NCBI RefSeq assembly: GCF_039645975.1
Contig: NZ_CP147918.1
Coordinates: forward strand, 186,001-250,000
Direction of reading: 5' to 3'
Length of the DNA: 64,000 nucleotides
Source: Sulfurimonas sp. HSL-1716
Lineage (GTDB): Bacteria; Campylobacterota; Campylobacteria; Campylobacterales; Sulfurimonadaceae
Shown: positions 8,204 to 17,108 of the stretch, one piece after another
Layout of the letters: each line of letters opens with the position of its first letter
How positions within the stretch are numbered: position 1 is the first letter of the stretch
The notes under the pieces: generated by a model
Told to the model about the DNA's origin: nothing
The model's database searches: none
Seen by the model: the letters and a program-made list of their open reading frames with translations, nothing else
Made by a program: the position numbers and the translations under genes

Positions 8204-9704
8204 TAAAAATTTATTGTTCGTCCGACCGGACCACATCGGCGATTACATCATTTTCAGAAATATTATGTATGCGATAAAAAAGAGCAGCAGGTTTAAAGAT
8301 TATAAGGTATTTTTTGTAGTCAACCAAAGAGTAAAAGAGTTAGTAGAGTTCTTTGATCCTGACTTGGCCGACGGATATTTTTATGTGGATCTGCAAAAAT
8401 ATATTTTGGGTCAATGGTACTATGAAAGGAAAAATCAGGAGATCTGTCAGTATCAGTATGATACCGTGATCAATGCGATGTTTGCCAGACATGATGCACT
8501 GGAACGGTTCATCGGTTCCGTAGATGCCGGAGATAAAATACTTGTCAAAGACAGGGTACATCAAAACAGATTATTTGATGCTGCTGCTTTTGATAAAAAT
8601 TATATGTCGGTGTATGATATAACAGATAACAAAGTCTTCGAGTTTGACCAGTTAAAGAGTGTTTTTGAAACTATTTTAAATGAAAAGATCTTACAGGCGA
8701 AGCCTGCCCTACATTTACCGGATTCTTGGCAGATGCAGATCAATTTTGATTTTGATTATATTGTGGTATTTATCGGTGCAGATGCGGAATATAGAAAATG
8801 GAGTGTCTATAACTATATAGAACTGATAAGATATATTTTACATGTAACGGATCTGGCAGTCGTCTTGTGTGGGGGAAATGAAGAGTCTGATGATGCGGAT
8901 GCAGTCGCAGCCGCGGTAGCCGGCAAGAAGTTTTATAATCTTGTAGGCGAGACGTCTCTGGTCGATGTTGTGGCTTTAATTTCAAATTCGAAGCTGATGA
9001 TCTCAAACGAGACTGGTTCCGTGCATATCGCTGCAGCTCTGGATAAGCCTGTTTTCGTCCTATCAAATGCAAATCATTTCGGTAAATTTACGCCGTATCC
9101 GGCATCCCATGTACAAAACTATTTTGCTTTATACCCTTTTGAATATGATGAGAATAGTTTTATGAAGTATAAAGAGCTTTATTATAACGGTTCGGCTTTG
9201 GATATCAATGAGATCGGAATCGATCAAGCGGTATCAAAATTAAATGAGATATTTCAACAGGTGGGTATCTCTTTTAGCTCGGAAGATGTACGACAAACAG
9301 AGGCTGAAAAACAGTCGTATCTCATACCCAACCAAATAAAAAGAAATTACGGGTTCGCATCGGATTACAGTCTGATCTTTGCAGAGATAATGAACTTAAA
9401 ACAAAGCGGCAGCAGATTTGTCATATACGGTAACGGTTCTTTTGGTCAGACAATTGATAAGTTTTTAGGCGATGCATGTATCGCAATAGTGGATAACAAT
9501 TCATCTTTGGTAGGTCAAACGGCAGATAAAAAGAATATCCATTCTCCTAAAAGCCTAGAATATATCGAGTTTGATAAGATCATTATCAGTTTGCTTGGAA
9601 GAGAGAACGAGATCATAAAGGACCTGGTTGAAAAACATCATGTTGCACATGAAAAGATAATAAAGTTCAAGATAAGACAAAAAGGAAGATATGAGATATG
9701 TTAG
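8196..9704 (+). CDS. GT9 (heptosyltransferase-like) with C-terminal shared module
   Basis: Glycosyltransferase family 9, related to ADP-heptose:LPS heptosyltransferases. The N-terminal LLFVRPDHIGDYI (residues 5-17) is the GT9 glycine/aspartate loop (usually R-x-x-x-x-G-D). The C-terminal half has VVLCGG, then SKLMISNETGSVHIAAAL, matching the GT9 acceptor/donor signature (D/N-S/T-G-x-x-H-x-A-A). The start is TTG at 8196, with GGAGA five bases upstream and an 8-base overlap with the previous gene. Residues from about 400 form the shared module (FVIYGNGSFGQ, ISLLGRENEII). Probably extends LPS core or another surface glycan, though the fused module is not part of ordinary heptosyltransferases. 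Confidence 0.82.
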   Translation: MNSKNLLFVRPDHIGDYIIFRNIMYAIKKSSRFKDYKVFFVVNQRVKELVEFFDPDLADGYFYVDLQKYILGQWYYERKNQEICQYQYDTVINAMFARHDALERFIGSVDAGDKILVKDRVHQNRLFDAAAFDKNYMSVYDITDNKVFEFDQLKSVFETILNEKILQAKPALHLPDSWQMQINFDFDYIVVFIGADAEYRKWSVYNYIELIRYILHVTDLAVVLCGGNEESDDADAVAAAVAGKKFYNLVGETSLVDVVALISNSKLMISNETGSVHIAAALDKPVFVLSNANHFGKFTPYPASHVQNYFALYPFEYDENSFMKYKELYYNGSALDINEIGIDQAVSKLNEIFQQVGISFSSEDVRQTEAEKQSYLIPNQIKRNYGFASDYSLIFAEIMNLKQSGSRFVIYGNGSFGQTIDKFLGDACIAIVDNNSSLVGQTADKKNIHSPKSLEYIEFDKIIISLLGRENEIIKDLVEKHHVAHEKIIKFKIRQKGRYEIC

Positions 9705-10663
9705 AGCAAAGCAAAGCAGCCAGAAGACGTTTTTATAATGGCAATTTTCATAACAGATATTTTAATGGTGAGGGGATCGACATCGGCGGCAAACCCGATC
9801 CGTTTTCCCAGTATATAGGAGTGTTTCCGCTAGTCAGATCCGTAAAGATCTGGGATCTAGAGGATGGAGACGCTCAAAAAATGCAGAACTGCGAAGATGA
9901 AAGTTTTGATTTTGTAGTATCCAGCCATTGTCTGGAGCATATGGTCGATGTGTATGAAGCTTTCCAAAACTGGCTGCGCATAACCAAAAAAGGCGGCTAT
10001 CTTATCATTACGGTCCCGGATGAAGATATGTATGAACAAAAACAATGGCCGAGCGTCTATAACACGGATCATAAGCATACGTTCACGATCCAAAAAAGTC
10101 AGAGCTGGTCTGAGCACTCTATCAATATCTTTGATCTGCTGCGTAAGTTTCAGGATCATATAGAGATTGAAAAAGTAGAAAAGATCAGTGAGTTCTATAA
10201 TCATAATCTGTATCGGGCAGATCAGACTCTGCAGCCAAATGTGGAATCGGCGATAGAGTTTATAGTAAGAAAAAAGAGCGACTTGCAGATCATAGAGATC
10301 CAAAAAGAAAGATCTCACCTGGAACCAAAGATCGAGGACAGATTTCCAAATGAGTTCAGCGAACTGCTCACGGGTATCCAAAAACTGAAAAATCAAAATA
10401 GCAGGTTTGTTGTCTACGGATACGGGAACCTCGGACGGATGTTAGATGATCTTCTCGGCGATAAAATCGTCGGATTTGTCGACGGCATCAGCGATCTGAC
10501 GGATACGCACAGTAAACGCGATGTCGTATATTCGGTGAAGAACCTTCAAAACATGGAGTTCGACCACATCATCATCACTCTTCTCGGCCGAGAAGAACAG
10601 ATCGTTCAAGAGCTTTGCAAAACATATCATCTTGATAATGACAAGATAATCTTATTGAGGTAG
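9698..10663 (+). CDS. SAM-dependent methyltransferase with C-terminal shared module
   Basis: Class I methyltransferase-like protein. The expected SAM loop is EGIDIGGKPDP (residues ~24-34), a variant with IGG in place of the usual GCG. CLEHM with an adjacent YEAFQNWLRITKKGGYL stretch matches Methyltransf_11/23 post-I motifs. A conserved DHKHTF follows. The last ~95 residues carry the shared module: FVVYGYGNLGR and ITLLGREEQIV. ATG 9698 is preceded by AAAGGAAG. It overlaps the GT9 gene by 7 bases and lies 3 bases before the TylF-like gene. Whether it methylates or only binds a nucleotide-sugar is uncertain given the altered SAM loop. Confidence 0.75.
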   Translation: MLEQSKAARRRFYNGNFHNRYFNGEGIDIGGKPDPFSQYIGVFPLVRSVKIWDLEDGDAQKMQNCEDESFDFVVSSHCLEHMVDVYEAFQNWLRITKKGGYLIITVPDEDMYEQKQWPSVYNTDHKHTFTIQKSQSWSEHSINIFDLLRKFQDHIEIEKVEKISEFYNHNLYRADQTLQPNVESAIEFIVRKKSDLQIIEIQKERSHLEPKIEDRFPNEFSELLTGIQKLKNQNSRFVVYGYGNLGRMLDDLLGDKIVGFVDGISDLTDTHSKRDVVYSVKNLQNMEFDHIIITLLGREEQIVQELCKTYHLDNDKIILLR

Positions 10664-10666
10664 TTT

Positions 10667-11701
10667 ATGAGTCTATTAAATATAAAAGAGAGATATGTTT
10701 TCTCCAGATATCTTAATGAGCTAAATAGAGAGATCGAAGCTTTTCGTCAAGCAGATGGAGAGTTTATTTTATATGGTTTCGGGATAGTAGGCGAGTATAT
10801 ATACTCTAAAATATCGGAGAAGATTTCTAGTATCGTGGATATGAGATATTTGGAAATTTCAGATCTTACGGGTTTTGAGAGAGTATATGCCCCGACAAAA
10901 CTACCGTATCTCGAACATAACAAAATCATCGTGACTGTTTTGGGTCGGGAAGAGAAGATTATCGACTATCTTATCAATGAACTGAACATTGATAAAGACA
11001 GGATATCGGTCATTAAAATAGGGAAGCAGTTTTCCAAGGTGGGGTATGAAAATATCTTTTCAAATGCAAATTACGCACCATGGAAGATAGATAACAGTTT
11101 CTTTGAGACTTTCGAGATCATTTCGACTCATACCCTTGTCGATATTTATAAGGCTTATGAGTTATGGGAATTAGTTCAACAAACCTCTAAACTTGCAGAA
11201 GGAAGTCTTATAGAGGTTGGTGTATGGAGGGGCGGAACCGGTACACTCATAGCAAAGCGGGCTCAAGATTGCGATATACGTGAGCATATATATCTATGCG
11301 ATACTTTTTCAGGTGTCGTAAAGTCCAGTGAGCATGATACATATTACTTCGATGGAGAACATGCAGATACTAGTATAGAGTATGTTGAAGATTTAATACG
11401 TAAGTTGGATTTGAAAAATGTCGAAATATTGACAGGTATCTTTCCTGATGATACATCTTTTGTAGTTAAAGATAAGAAATTTCGATTTTGTCATATAGAT
11501 GTAGATGTATATAAGTCGGCGATAGATATTGTAGATTGGATATGGGAAAGATTGGTAGTCGGGGGTATGATAGTCTTTGATGATTACGGTTTTGAGTCTT
11601 GTGACGGAATTACAAAGTTTGTAAATGAACAAAGACAATTGACTGACAGAATGGTTATATATAATCTTAACGGGCATGCCATAGTTATTAAGATTTCCTA
11701 A
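10667..11701 (+). CDS. TylF-like O-methyltransferase with N-terminal shared module
   Basis: Two-domain protein. Residues ~20-125 are the shared module, here at the N-terminus rather than the C-terminus (FILYGFGIVGEY, VTVLGREEKIIDYL). Residues ~140-344 are a TylF/CmcI-type methyltransferase: SLIEVGVWRGGTG is the SAM loop, YLCDTFSGV follows, and FCHIDVDVYKS plus GGMIVFDDYG provide the metal-binding aspartates of this family. TylF is macrocin O-methyltransferase; relatives methylate sugar hydroxyls in glycan clusters. Start ATG has GAGG upstream. The stop codon overlaps the stop of the convergent HAD gene (TAA 11699-11701 against TAG on the other strand), leaving no room for a terminator. Confidence 0.83.
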   Translation: MSLLNIKERYVFSRYLNELNREIEAFRQADGEFILYGFGIVGEYIYSKISEKISSIVDMRYLEISDLTGFERVYAPTKLPYLEHNKIIVTVLGREEKIIDYLINELNIDKDRISVIKIGKQFSKVGYENIFSNANYAPWKIDNSFFETFEIISTHTLVDIYKAYELWELVQQTSKLAEGSLIEVGVWRGGTGTLIAKRAQDCDIREHIYLCDTFSGVVKSSEHDTYYFDGEHADTSIEYVEDLIRKLDLKNVEILTGIFPDDTSFVVKDKKFRFCHIDVDVYKSAIDIVDWIWERLVVGGMIVFDDYGFESCDGITKFVNEQRQLTDRMVIYNLNGHAIVIKIS

Positions 11702-14013
11702 AAACAGATGATACGAATCTCTTTTGATAGATTTGAAAGCTTTGCAGAGATCTCTTTTGAAAAGGCAACGGATGCGATCAAAAAATTTGATTCTCCTTTT
11801 AAAAGCGCTTGTTTTGCAGTGATGACCTCATAGTTATAAAGAGTGAAGTTCCCGTTCTCCGCTTTTGAATCTATGAGATAGTTGATCTTTATGCCCCGTC
11901 TTAACAGTTCGGGCATGACCAATAATAGAAAATCTCCCGTGCCGTAGATAGAGAGAGATCTGAGCGAACCGTTACTGTCGATTTGAAGCAATATGTTCTC
12001 CAATGCAAAATCATTTATGTTTTGTTTGTATATATATCTGTTTTGCTGAATATACTTGATGTCTGTTTTTCCTGCAGCACCTTGTGGCCATGGCAGTTCA
12101 TCGAAGTATCTGGACAGGTCGTCATAAAAATCATTCATGACATTTTCAAGACCGTTGCGATTTAAAAAATCTAAACCTCTTTTATCGATTATTTTCTCTG
12201 TATTTTCCGCGGTATAGTTGAGCTCAAGAGGCAGGTCTCCAAGTTGTTGTATCTCCATGTATGTCGGAAAGTCTACTATTCTTGACAGCAGTTTTAAGAT
12301 ATATGATTGTTCATACTGCAATTCGTTTGAACCGTACTTTTGTATCACTTCAAAATACGCGTCTATGCCGGCATCAAAAGCGTTTATGATCGATCGATAT
12401 TCTTGGGATAGAGAGTTTTCGCTCAGAATAGGGATGATCTGATGATCATGTTTCTCAAAAGAGATAGTGGTATTCTCTTCGCCGTTAAATAGAAATTCAA
12501 AAATATCGGGCGATCTTCTAAACAGCTGCGTATTTCTGTAAGTCTCATTCGTAAGCGGCAGGAAAGGAAAGAGTCTTGTCTGTACTCTTTTTTCAAATGC
12601 GTCCTCGGAGATATAAAAAAGAGCATGCAGCAACGTGACGTTGTGTTTTAAAAAGCCGTCTATAATCCCTTGAACCGTCCCTGAACCGCCAAAATCGAGC
12701 AGCATAGACCCTTTGGTTATCTTTAGCTGTTTGAGATACTGGCTAAAGATGCGTTTTTCTTTTTGAATATTGAGTCTGATAACCTCTTTTTTATCTGCCA
12801 GATCATTTTGTATCTTTTCTAAGGTGTCATTGTCCAGGTCAGATATAAAAACACTAGAGTAAGTTTTTAATTGCGTATTGTCAAGATCAAGTTTAAAGAT
12901 CTTGTAAAAATCGTTCACGGACAATTTTCGGAAATTAAAGAAGGTCAGATCATTAATAGCGATATTGTCTTCATCGAGGGTTAAAAGATAGGTGGCAACC
13001 CTTGAAGCGTAGATATGGTCAAGAGAGAGATCAAGACCGTTTTGCTGCAGCAAAATATTTATATATTTATTGAATATTCTTCCTTCTCTCATGATGCTGT
13101 ATATTTTTTTAATATTGTTTTTCTTTGCCGTATCTATGACCCAGCTGCTAAACGAATGCAGTAAAGGTCCTCCTGCAAAAGCACCGAAATTATAATAAAA
13201 CCTCTCTTTTTCACCCTCATACGGATTTAAGAGGGTTGTTAAAATCCTAAGCGGGACGATCTTGGCGGGATGCGTGAACTTTGTGTAGTAGTTTTCGTGT
13301 CGGAGCATACTTTTCATATAGTGGTCAGCATCATATAAAAGGGTGGCTATGCCAAGAGCGTTCGCCATTGTAAAATCAGTATGCTGGTTATCTCCTATGT
13401 GGAGCATTTCATGGGAGCGTATCTGAAGTCGGGAGAGAACCTCTAAATAGAGTGCACCTGTATGTTTGCTTTTATTAAACTCTGAAGATATGAACAGATC
13501 GCTGATAAATGTTTTGTGTTTAAGCTTGCTAAGGGCAATTTTTCCGATATCGCTTCTACTAAGATACATATCTGAGATCAGTATGATCTGTTTGTTATGG
13601 TCATGTGCAATTTTAATCCATCTGTCAAGTTGGTGATTTACAAAGAGCGATCTTTTTTCTTCATGAAGTTCGAGCTTTATGATTTTTAAACGTTGTTTTT
13701 TTGTCAAATAGCTGAATTCATCATATATCTCATCGATTGCAACGGCGTCTTTTTTCAATTTTTTCTTGGCAGATTTTTGCGCTGCAATCCGAAAGTTTGT
13801 AAATGTGTGTTCATCTTGAAAAATATTTTTGACATAGGGATCTCTTCCAACTGCCAAGAAGATCTCTTCGTGGTTTAGGCTTTCTCGAAATACAAGAGTT
13901 TCAAAAATATCAAATGACACTACTTTAATATCAGGATCTTGTAAAAGCTCCAAAAATCTTTTTTCAACGGTGCTGCTGCTGCAAAGAGAAATAAATTTTT
14001 TGTTAGAGTTCAT
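11698..14013 (-). CDS. Large HAD-superfamily protein of the glycan cluster
   Basis: About 771 aa from the ATG at 14013; an upstream ATG at 14061 would overlap the sulfotransferase gene by 59 bases and is less likely. The N-terminal third is a HAD phosphatase-like domain: FDIFETL (motif I, with Asp nucleophile), LISDMYLS (motif II) and HIGDNQHTD (motif IV). The middle ~400 residues are not assigned; they include a GGSGTVQG loop. The final ~90 residues resemble the shared nucleotide-binding module of neighbouring proteins (LSIYGTGDF) but lack GREEEI. Very large HAD proteins of this type occur in polysaccharide loci without known reaction. It ends the minus-strand operon and overlaps the sulfotransferase gene by 11 bases. 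Confidence 0.7.
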   Translation of the reverse strand: MNSNKKFISLCSSSTVEKRFLELLQDPDIKVVSFDIFETLVFRESLNHEEIFLAVGRDPYVKNIFQDEHTFTNFRIAAQKSAKKKLKKDAVAIDEIYDEFSYLTKKQRLKIIKLELHEEKRSLFVNHQLDRWIKIAHDHNKQIILISDMYLSRSDIGKIALSKLKHKTFISDLFISSEFNKSKHTGALYLEVLSRLQIRSHEMLHIGDNQHTDFTMANALGIATLLYDADHYMKSMLRHENYYTKFTHPAKIVPLRILTTLLNPYEGEKERFYYNFGAFAGGPLLHSFSSWVIDTAKKNNIKKIYSIMREGRIFNKYINILLQQNGLDLSLDHIYASRVATYLLTLDEDNIAINDLTFFNFRKLSVNDFYKIFKLDLDNTQLKTYSSVFISDLDNDTLEKIQNDLADKKEVIRLNIQKEKRIFSQYLKQLKITKGSMLLDFGGSGTVQGIIDGFLKHNVTLLHALFYISEDAFEKRVQTRLFPFLPLTNETYRNTQLFRRSPDIFEFLFNGEENTTISFEKHDHQIIPILSENSLSQEYRSIINAFDAGIDAYFEVIQKYGSNELQYEQSYILKLLSRIVDFPTYMEIQQLGDLPLELNYTAENTEKIIDKRGLDFLNRNGLENVMNDFYDDLSRYFDELPWPQGAAGKTDIKYIQQNRYIYKQNINDFALENILLQIDSNGSLRSLSIYGTGDFLLLVMPELLRRGIKINYLIDSKAENGNFTLYNYEVITAKQALLKGESNFLIASVAFSKEISAKLSNLSKEIRIICF

Positions 14014-14791
14014 TTTGCTGCTCTTTGAATGAAAGTAGTGTCTCATAAGTCGAAGTGACATCGCTTTGGTCGAAGATAGCTCTGGCTTTGTCTGACCACA
14101 AAATCTCTTTATCCACGTAGACGGGTTCGTTTACGGTTTTCGTTTTGTTCTCTTCATTGATGATTTCGTCATACAGATTGTCCATATCTGCAGCCGTAGT
14201 ATCTAATTTGAACAGATCGATGATCTTTTGCAAGATTTTTAAACCCTCCTCTTTGTTCAAAAACTCTTTAAAATTCAAGATATAAAGATTCGCATCGTTG
14301 GGTAAGGTTTTTGTCGCTATCTTATTGTAGAAATTATGCATCTCGCGGAAGATATTTTCCGTATGGATCAGATTTTTTTGCAGATAGTGTTCAAAGGCCA
14401 GAGTATCGTCTTTGATGACCTCTTTTGATACCCACTGAATATCATCTCTTCTAAACCTAAAATCGATGAACTCAGATTCTACGACCTCTTTTGGATCCCT
14501 GATCGAGAGGAGAACATTGAGATTTTGCCATTGGTCTTTTCTAAAATGAAAAGGTGTCATATGACCGAACAAAAAGCTTCCCTCTGCTATCTTATCCAGC
14601 AGTTGATCTGAAGGAGATTCTTTTGACTGCCTGCTCGGAGACGATATATTATCGTTCATGCCGGCAGCTTTCGTATCGAGGTACTTACCGGGCTTGATAT
14701 GATAACCCGTGTTATGGACTCCTGCTTTTTCCAAAAGAACGGCTAAAAGATATGTACCGGCTTTTGGAACGGTGTATATGTAGTATTTCAT
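14003..14791 (-). CDS. Sulfotransferase-like protein
   Basis: The N-terminus YIYTVPKAGTYLL (residues 4-16) is the 5'-phosphosulfate-binding loop of PAPS-dependent sulfotransferases (PKxGTxxL), and the central LLSIRDPKEVVESEF is the 3'-phosphate-binding motif (R-D-P-x-x-x-x-x-S). Length (262 aa) fits Sulfotransfer_1/3. It would transfer sulfate from PAPS to a glycan hydroxyl, or act in a related P-loop reaction. The ATG overlaps the GT2 stop (ATGA). PAPS-dependent glycan sulfation is uncommon in Campylobacterota, so this is an informed family call and not a proven activity. Confidence 0.75.
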   Translation of the reverse strand: MKYYIYTVPKAGTYLLAVLLEKAGVHNTGYHIKPGKYLDTKAAGMNDNISSPSRQSKESPSDQLLDKIAEGSFLFGHMTPFHFRKDQWQNLNVLLSIRDPKEVVESEFIDFRFRRDDIQWVSKEVIKDDTLAFEHYLQKNLIHTENIFREMHNFYNKIATKTLPNDANLYILNFKEFLNKEEGLKILQKIIDLFKLDTTAADMDNLYDEIINEENKTKTVNEPVYVDKEILWSDKARAIFDQSDVTSTYETLLSFKEQQNEL

Positions 14792-16149
14792 TTGATGTTC
14801 AGTTCTTTAAAGAGAGTCGTAAACTTATGTTGCAACACAGGTTTTGTGATGTTGTCGAACATGGTCATAAAAGATCCGTAGCTTTGAACATTTATCTTAT
14901 CGGCATCGTCTGCGATACAGTTTCCAAAAGCGTCTATGTATGCACCGCACTCATCGTAATCTTTATAATTGGTTATATGCTCCACGCTTTGAATGACCAT
15001 GTCATACTCTGACAGGTCGCCGATCTCTTTGGTCGCATATGCATTGTCTATATTATCCAGGATCGATGAGACGTATTCAAACTCTAAGTATTTTGCCAAA
15101 ACGGTTATTTTAGCATCCGTATGCATTCTGATATTGACGATTGTCTGTTGAAAGTCCACGCTGTCGATGTTGTCTATGATCAAAATATCCTGTTTTGTCG
15201 AGGAGAGCTCATATATCTTGTTGGCCGCTTCTTTTTTCGGGTATATTCCACTCCACTGCGCACCGAGTCTTTTAGCATAGGCATCGTCTATGCCTATAAG
15301 CATAGAGCGGACCGAACTTGTTTGACCTTTGAGATTGGCAAAGAACATCATCTTGCTTATCTTGCTGCTGACTTCGTTGATAAAATGTTCAAGCTTGTCG
15401 GGCGAGATGTTCTTGAGAAAAAAACGCGTCATGTTCCTGTAATAATAATAGTGATACATCGTATTGGTAGCTATTTTTGCGCCGCCTTTATGCCAAACGA
15501 GGGAATCTTTAAAAGCCACGATCTTATACCCTAAGTCTTTCACCCGTGTACACCAGTCGATATCATCCAAATAGATAAAATAATCTCTGTCAAAAATACC
15601 GGCTTTTTGTAAAACTTCACCGGTAGTCATAAGGCAGCAAGCAGGTACGTAATCACACTCGATCTGTTGGGGGATAATTGGATTTTCAATGTTAAAATCT
15701 TTATAATTAAGTTTTAGGATATAGTTTTCCCAATCAAGCATAGCGCCTACTTCTTGTACGTTTTGAGGATTATCCATCTGAAGGATGGTAGAACCGGCTA
15801 CTCCGATTGAGCTGTCGTCATTGAGATGCTTGATTAAATTTATGAAATTGTTTTTTTCCACTTTTGTGTCATTATCGAGTAAGCTGACATATCGGTATCC
15901 ATGATCAAGAGCATACTGCATCCCTTTTGCAAAACCGCCAGCACCTCCACTGTTCTCGTTGTTTCGTATTAAAATCACATCGGGAAAATGTTTTTCGATC
16001 ATATCCGCACTGCCGTCGTTTGAAAGATTGTCGACGACAATGATATCTTTGGAATAGTTTTCAAATACCGCATTTGAAATGGAGTGTAAACACTCTTTTA
16101 AGTATTCTACTTTATTGTAATTGCATATTACTATCGCTAAATCTTTCAC
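14788..16149 (-). CDS. GT2 glycosyltransferase, GlfT/rhamnosyl-like, with C-terminal extension
   Basis: GT-A fold family 2 enzyme. AIVICNYNK (residues 5-13), VDNLSNDGS, NSGGAGGFAKGM (~67-78) and SLLDNDT (~90-96, the D-x-D) are the pattern of galactofuranosyl- and rhamnosyl-transferases. FDRDYFIYLDDIDWCTR carries the acceptor-site acidic residues. The GT domain ends near residue 300. The remaining ~150 residues begin with a Rossmann-like strand (ILIIDNIDS) and have no recognised family. Start is GTG overlapping the upstream GT2 stop (GTGA). UDP-galactopyranose mutase two genes upstream makes a galactofuranose donor plausible. Confidence 0.8.
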   Translation of the reverse strand: MKDLAIVICNYNKVEYLKECLHSISNAVFENYSKDIIVVDNLSNDGSADMIEKHFPDVILIRNNENSGGAGGFAKGMQYALDHGYRYVSLLDNDTKVEKNNFINLIKHLNDDSSIGVAGSTILQMDNPQNVQEVGAMLDWENYILKLNYKDFNIENPIIPQQIECDYVPACCLMTTGEVLQKAGIFDRDYFIYLDDIDWCTRVKDLGYKIVAFKDSLVWHKGGAKIATNTMYHYYYYRNMTRFFLKNISPDKLEHFINEVSSKISKMMFFANLKGQTSSVRSMLIGIDDAYAKRLGAQWSGIYPKKEAANKIYELSSTKQDILIIDNIDSVDFQQTIVNIRMHTDAKITVLAKYLEFEYVSSILDNIDNAYATKEIGDLSEYDMVIQSVEHITNYKDYDECGAYIDAFGNCIADDADKINVQSYGSFMTMFDNITKPVLQHKFTTLFKELNIK

Positions 16150-17108
16150 TCAAAACCTTTTAAAATATTTTTTGCTTTTTCGTTATCAAAGAGTTCATTC
16201 AAACCATCTAAATAAGAAAGTGTAGAAAACTTTATTCGTCTTAGTTTATTATCGTCATAAAGTAAAATATCTTTCATTAAATTCAGATATTCATTAAATA
16301 ATTTAAAATAAAAAGATATTTTACATGTAGAGTATCGTTTGGCCAGATAGATGCTGTTTCTTCTGCCGAAATATTTTATCCAGAGTTTATCATATCTGAT
16401 ACGGTTCTTTTTAAACCATAAAAAGCTCTTTTGGATCTTCTCTTCCTGTCGCTTCTCTTTGTGGTAGATGATGCTTTGCGGGATCATCAGTATCTTTGAA
16501 AGCTTTGAAAGGCGCATACAGTATTCGGTGTCGTCAAAGTGGATAAAGAACTCATCTCTTGGAAAACCGATCCGTGTAATGGAATCTATGGGTATCAGTA
16601 TTCCCACAAATGAAGCCATGTCGATCTCGACGCTCTCTTTGTCGTATTCTTGCAGAGGGAGTGCTTTTTGGGGCGTCGGATAGATATCGCACCAGTCAAA
16701 ACGGCCTCGATGCGATGTTTCTTGCAGCTCGAAATTATTATAGACTGCCGATGCAAAAGCGCTGTGTTTTTGATCCAAATAGGGTACGAGTTTTTCAATG
16801 GCATCCTCTGCGGGCTGGGCATCGTCGTCTAAAAGATAGTAAAAATCGTGCTTGTTTTCGTATGCCGTTTTTAGCCCGTGAGCAAATCCGCCTGCCCCGC
16901 CGATGTTGCGATAGAGTTTTACGTACTCTATCTGCGGATGCGCCAAATACCCTTTTACTTCCAAACTTTCATGTGTACCGTCGCTGCTGTTATTGTCGAT
17001 AAGATATATTTTTTTGAGTGCATACGTCTGCTTTAAAAGTGCGTCCAAACACTCCAAAAGCAGCTCTTTGCGGTTAAATGTGACGACTACGGCACAGATG
17101 TCATGCAT
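16146..17108 (-). CDS. GT2 glycosyltransferase, GlfT-like
   Basis: Family 2 glycosyltransferase with VVVTFNRKELL near the N-terminus, DNNSSDGT for nucleotide binding, NIGGAGGFAHGL and YLLDDDAQP (D-D-D metal site); the GGAGGFAHG stretch is characteristic of galactofuranosyltransferase-like enzymes. Later FFIHFDDTEYC matches the acceptor region of the next GT2, so the pair are probably paralogues adding consecutive residues. I place the start at ATG 17108 (an upstream TTG at 17114 adds two residues); it overlaps the glf stop by 8 bases. Direct adjacency to glf supports UDP-galactofuranose as donor, which remains inference. Confidence 0.82.
   Translation of the reverse strand: MHDICAVVVTFNRKELLLECLDALLKQTYALKKIYLIDNNSSDGTHESLEVKGYLAHPQIEYVKLYRNIGGAGGFAHGLKTAYENKHDFYYLLDDDAQPAEDAIEKLVPYLDQKHSAFASAVYNNFELQETSHRGRFDWCDIYPTPQKALPLQEYDKESVEIDMASFVGILIPIDSITRIGFPRDEFFIHFDDTEYCMRLSKLSKILMIPQSIIYHKEKRQEEKIQKSFLWFKKNRIRYDKLWIKYFGRRNSIYLAKRYSTCKISFYFKLFNEYLNLMKDILLYDDNKLRRIKFSTLSYLDGLNELFDNEKAKNILKGFE

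Noticed and set aside
9857-10396. 179-codon open frame on the minus strand
   Set aside because: It is antisense to the methyltransferase with the shared module, whose SAM-loop and GREEEQ-like motifs are clear; it has no recognisable domain.
11663-11695. Inverted repeat AATCTTAA ... TTAAGATT at the convergent TylF/HAD ends
   Set aside because: The loop is 17 bases, the stem is AT-rich and no T run follows on either strand, so it is not a convincing terminator.
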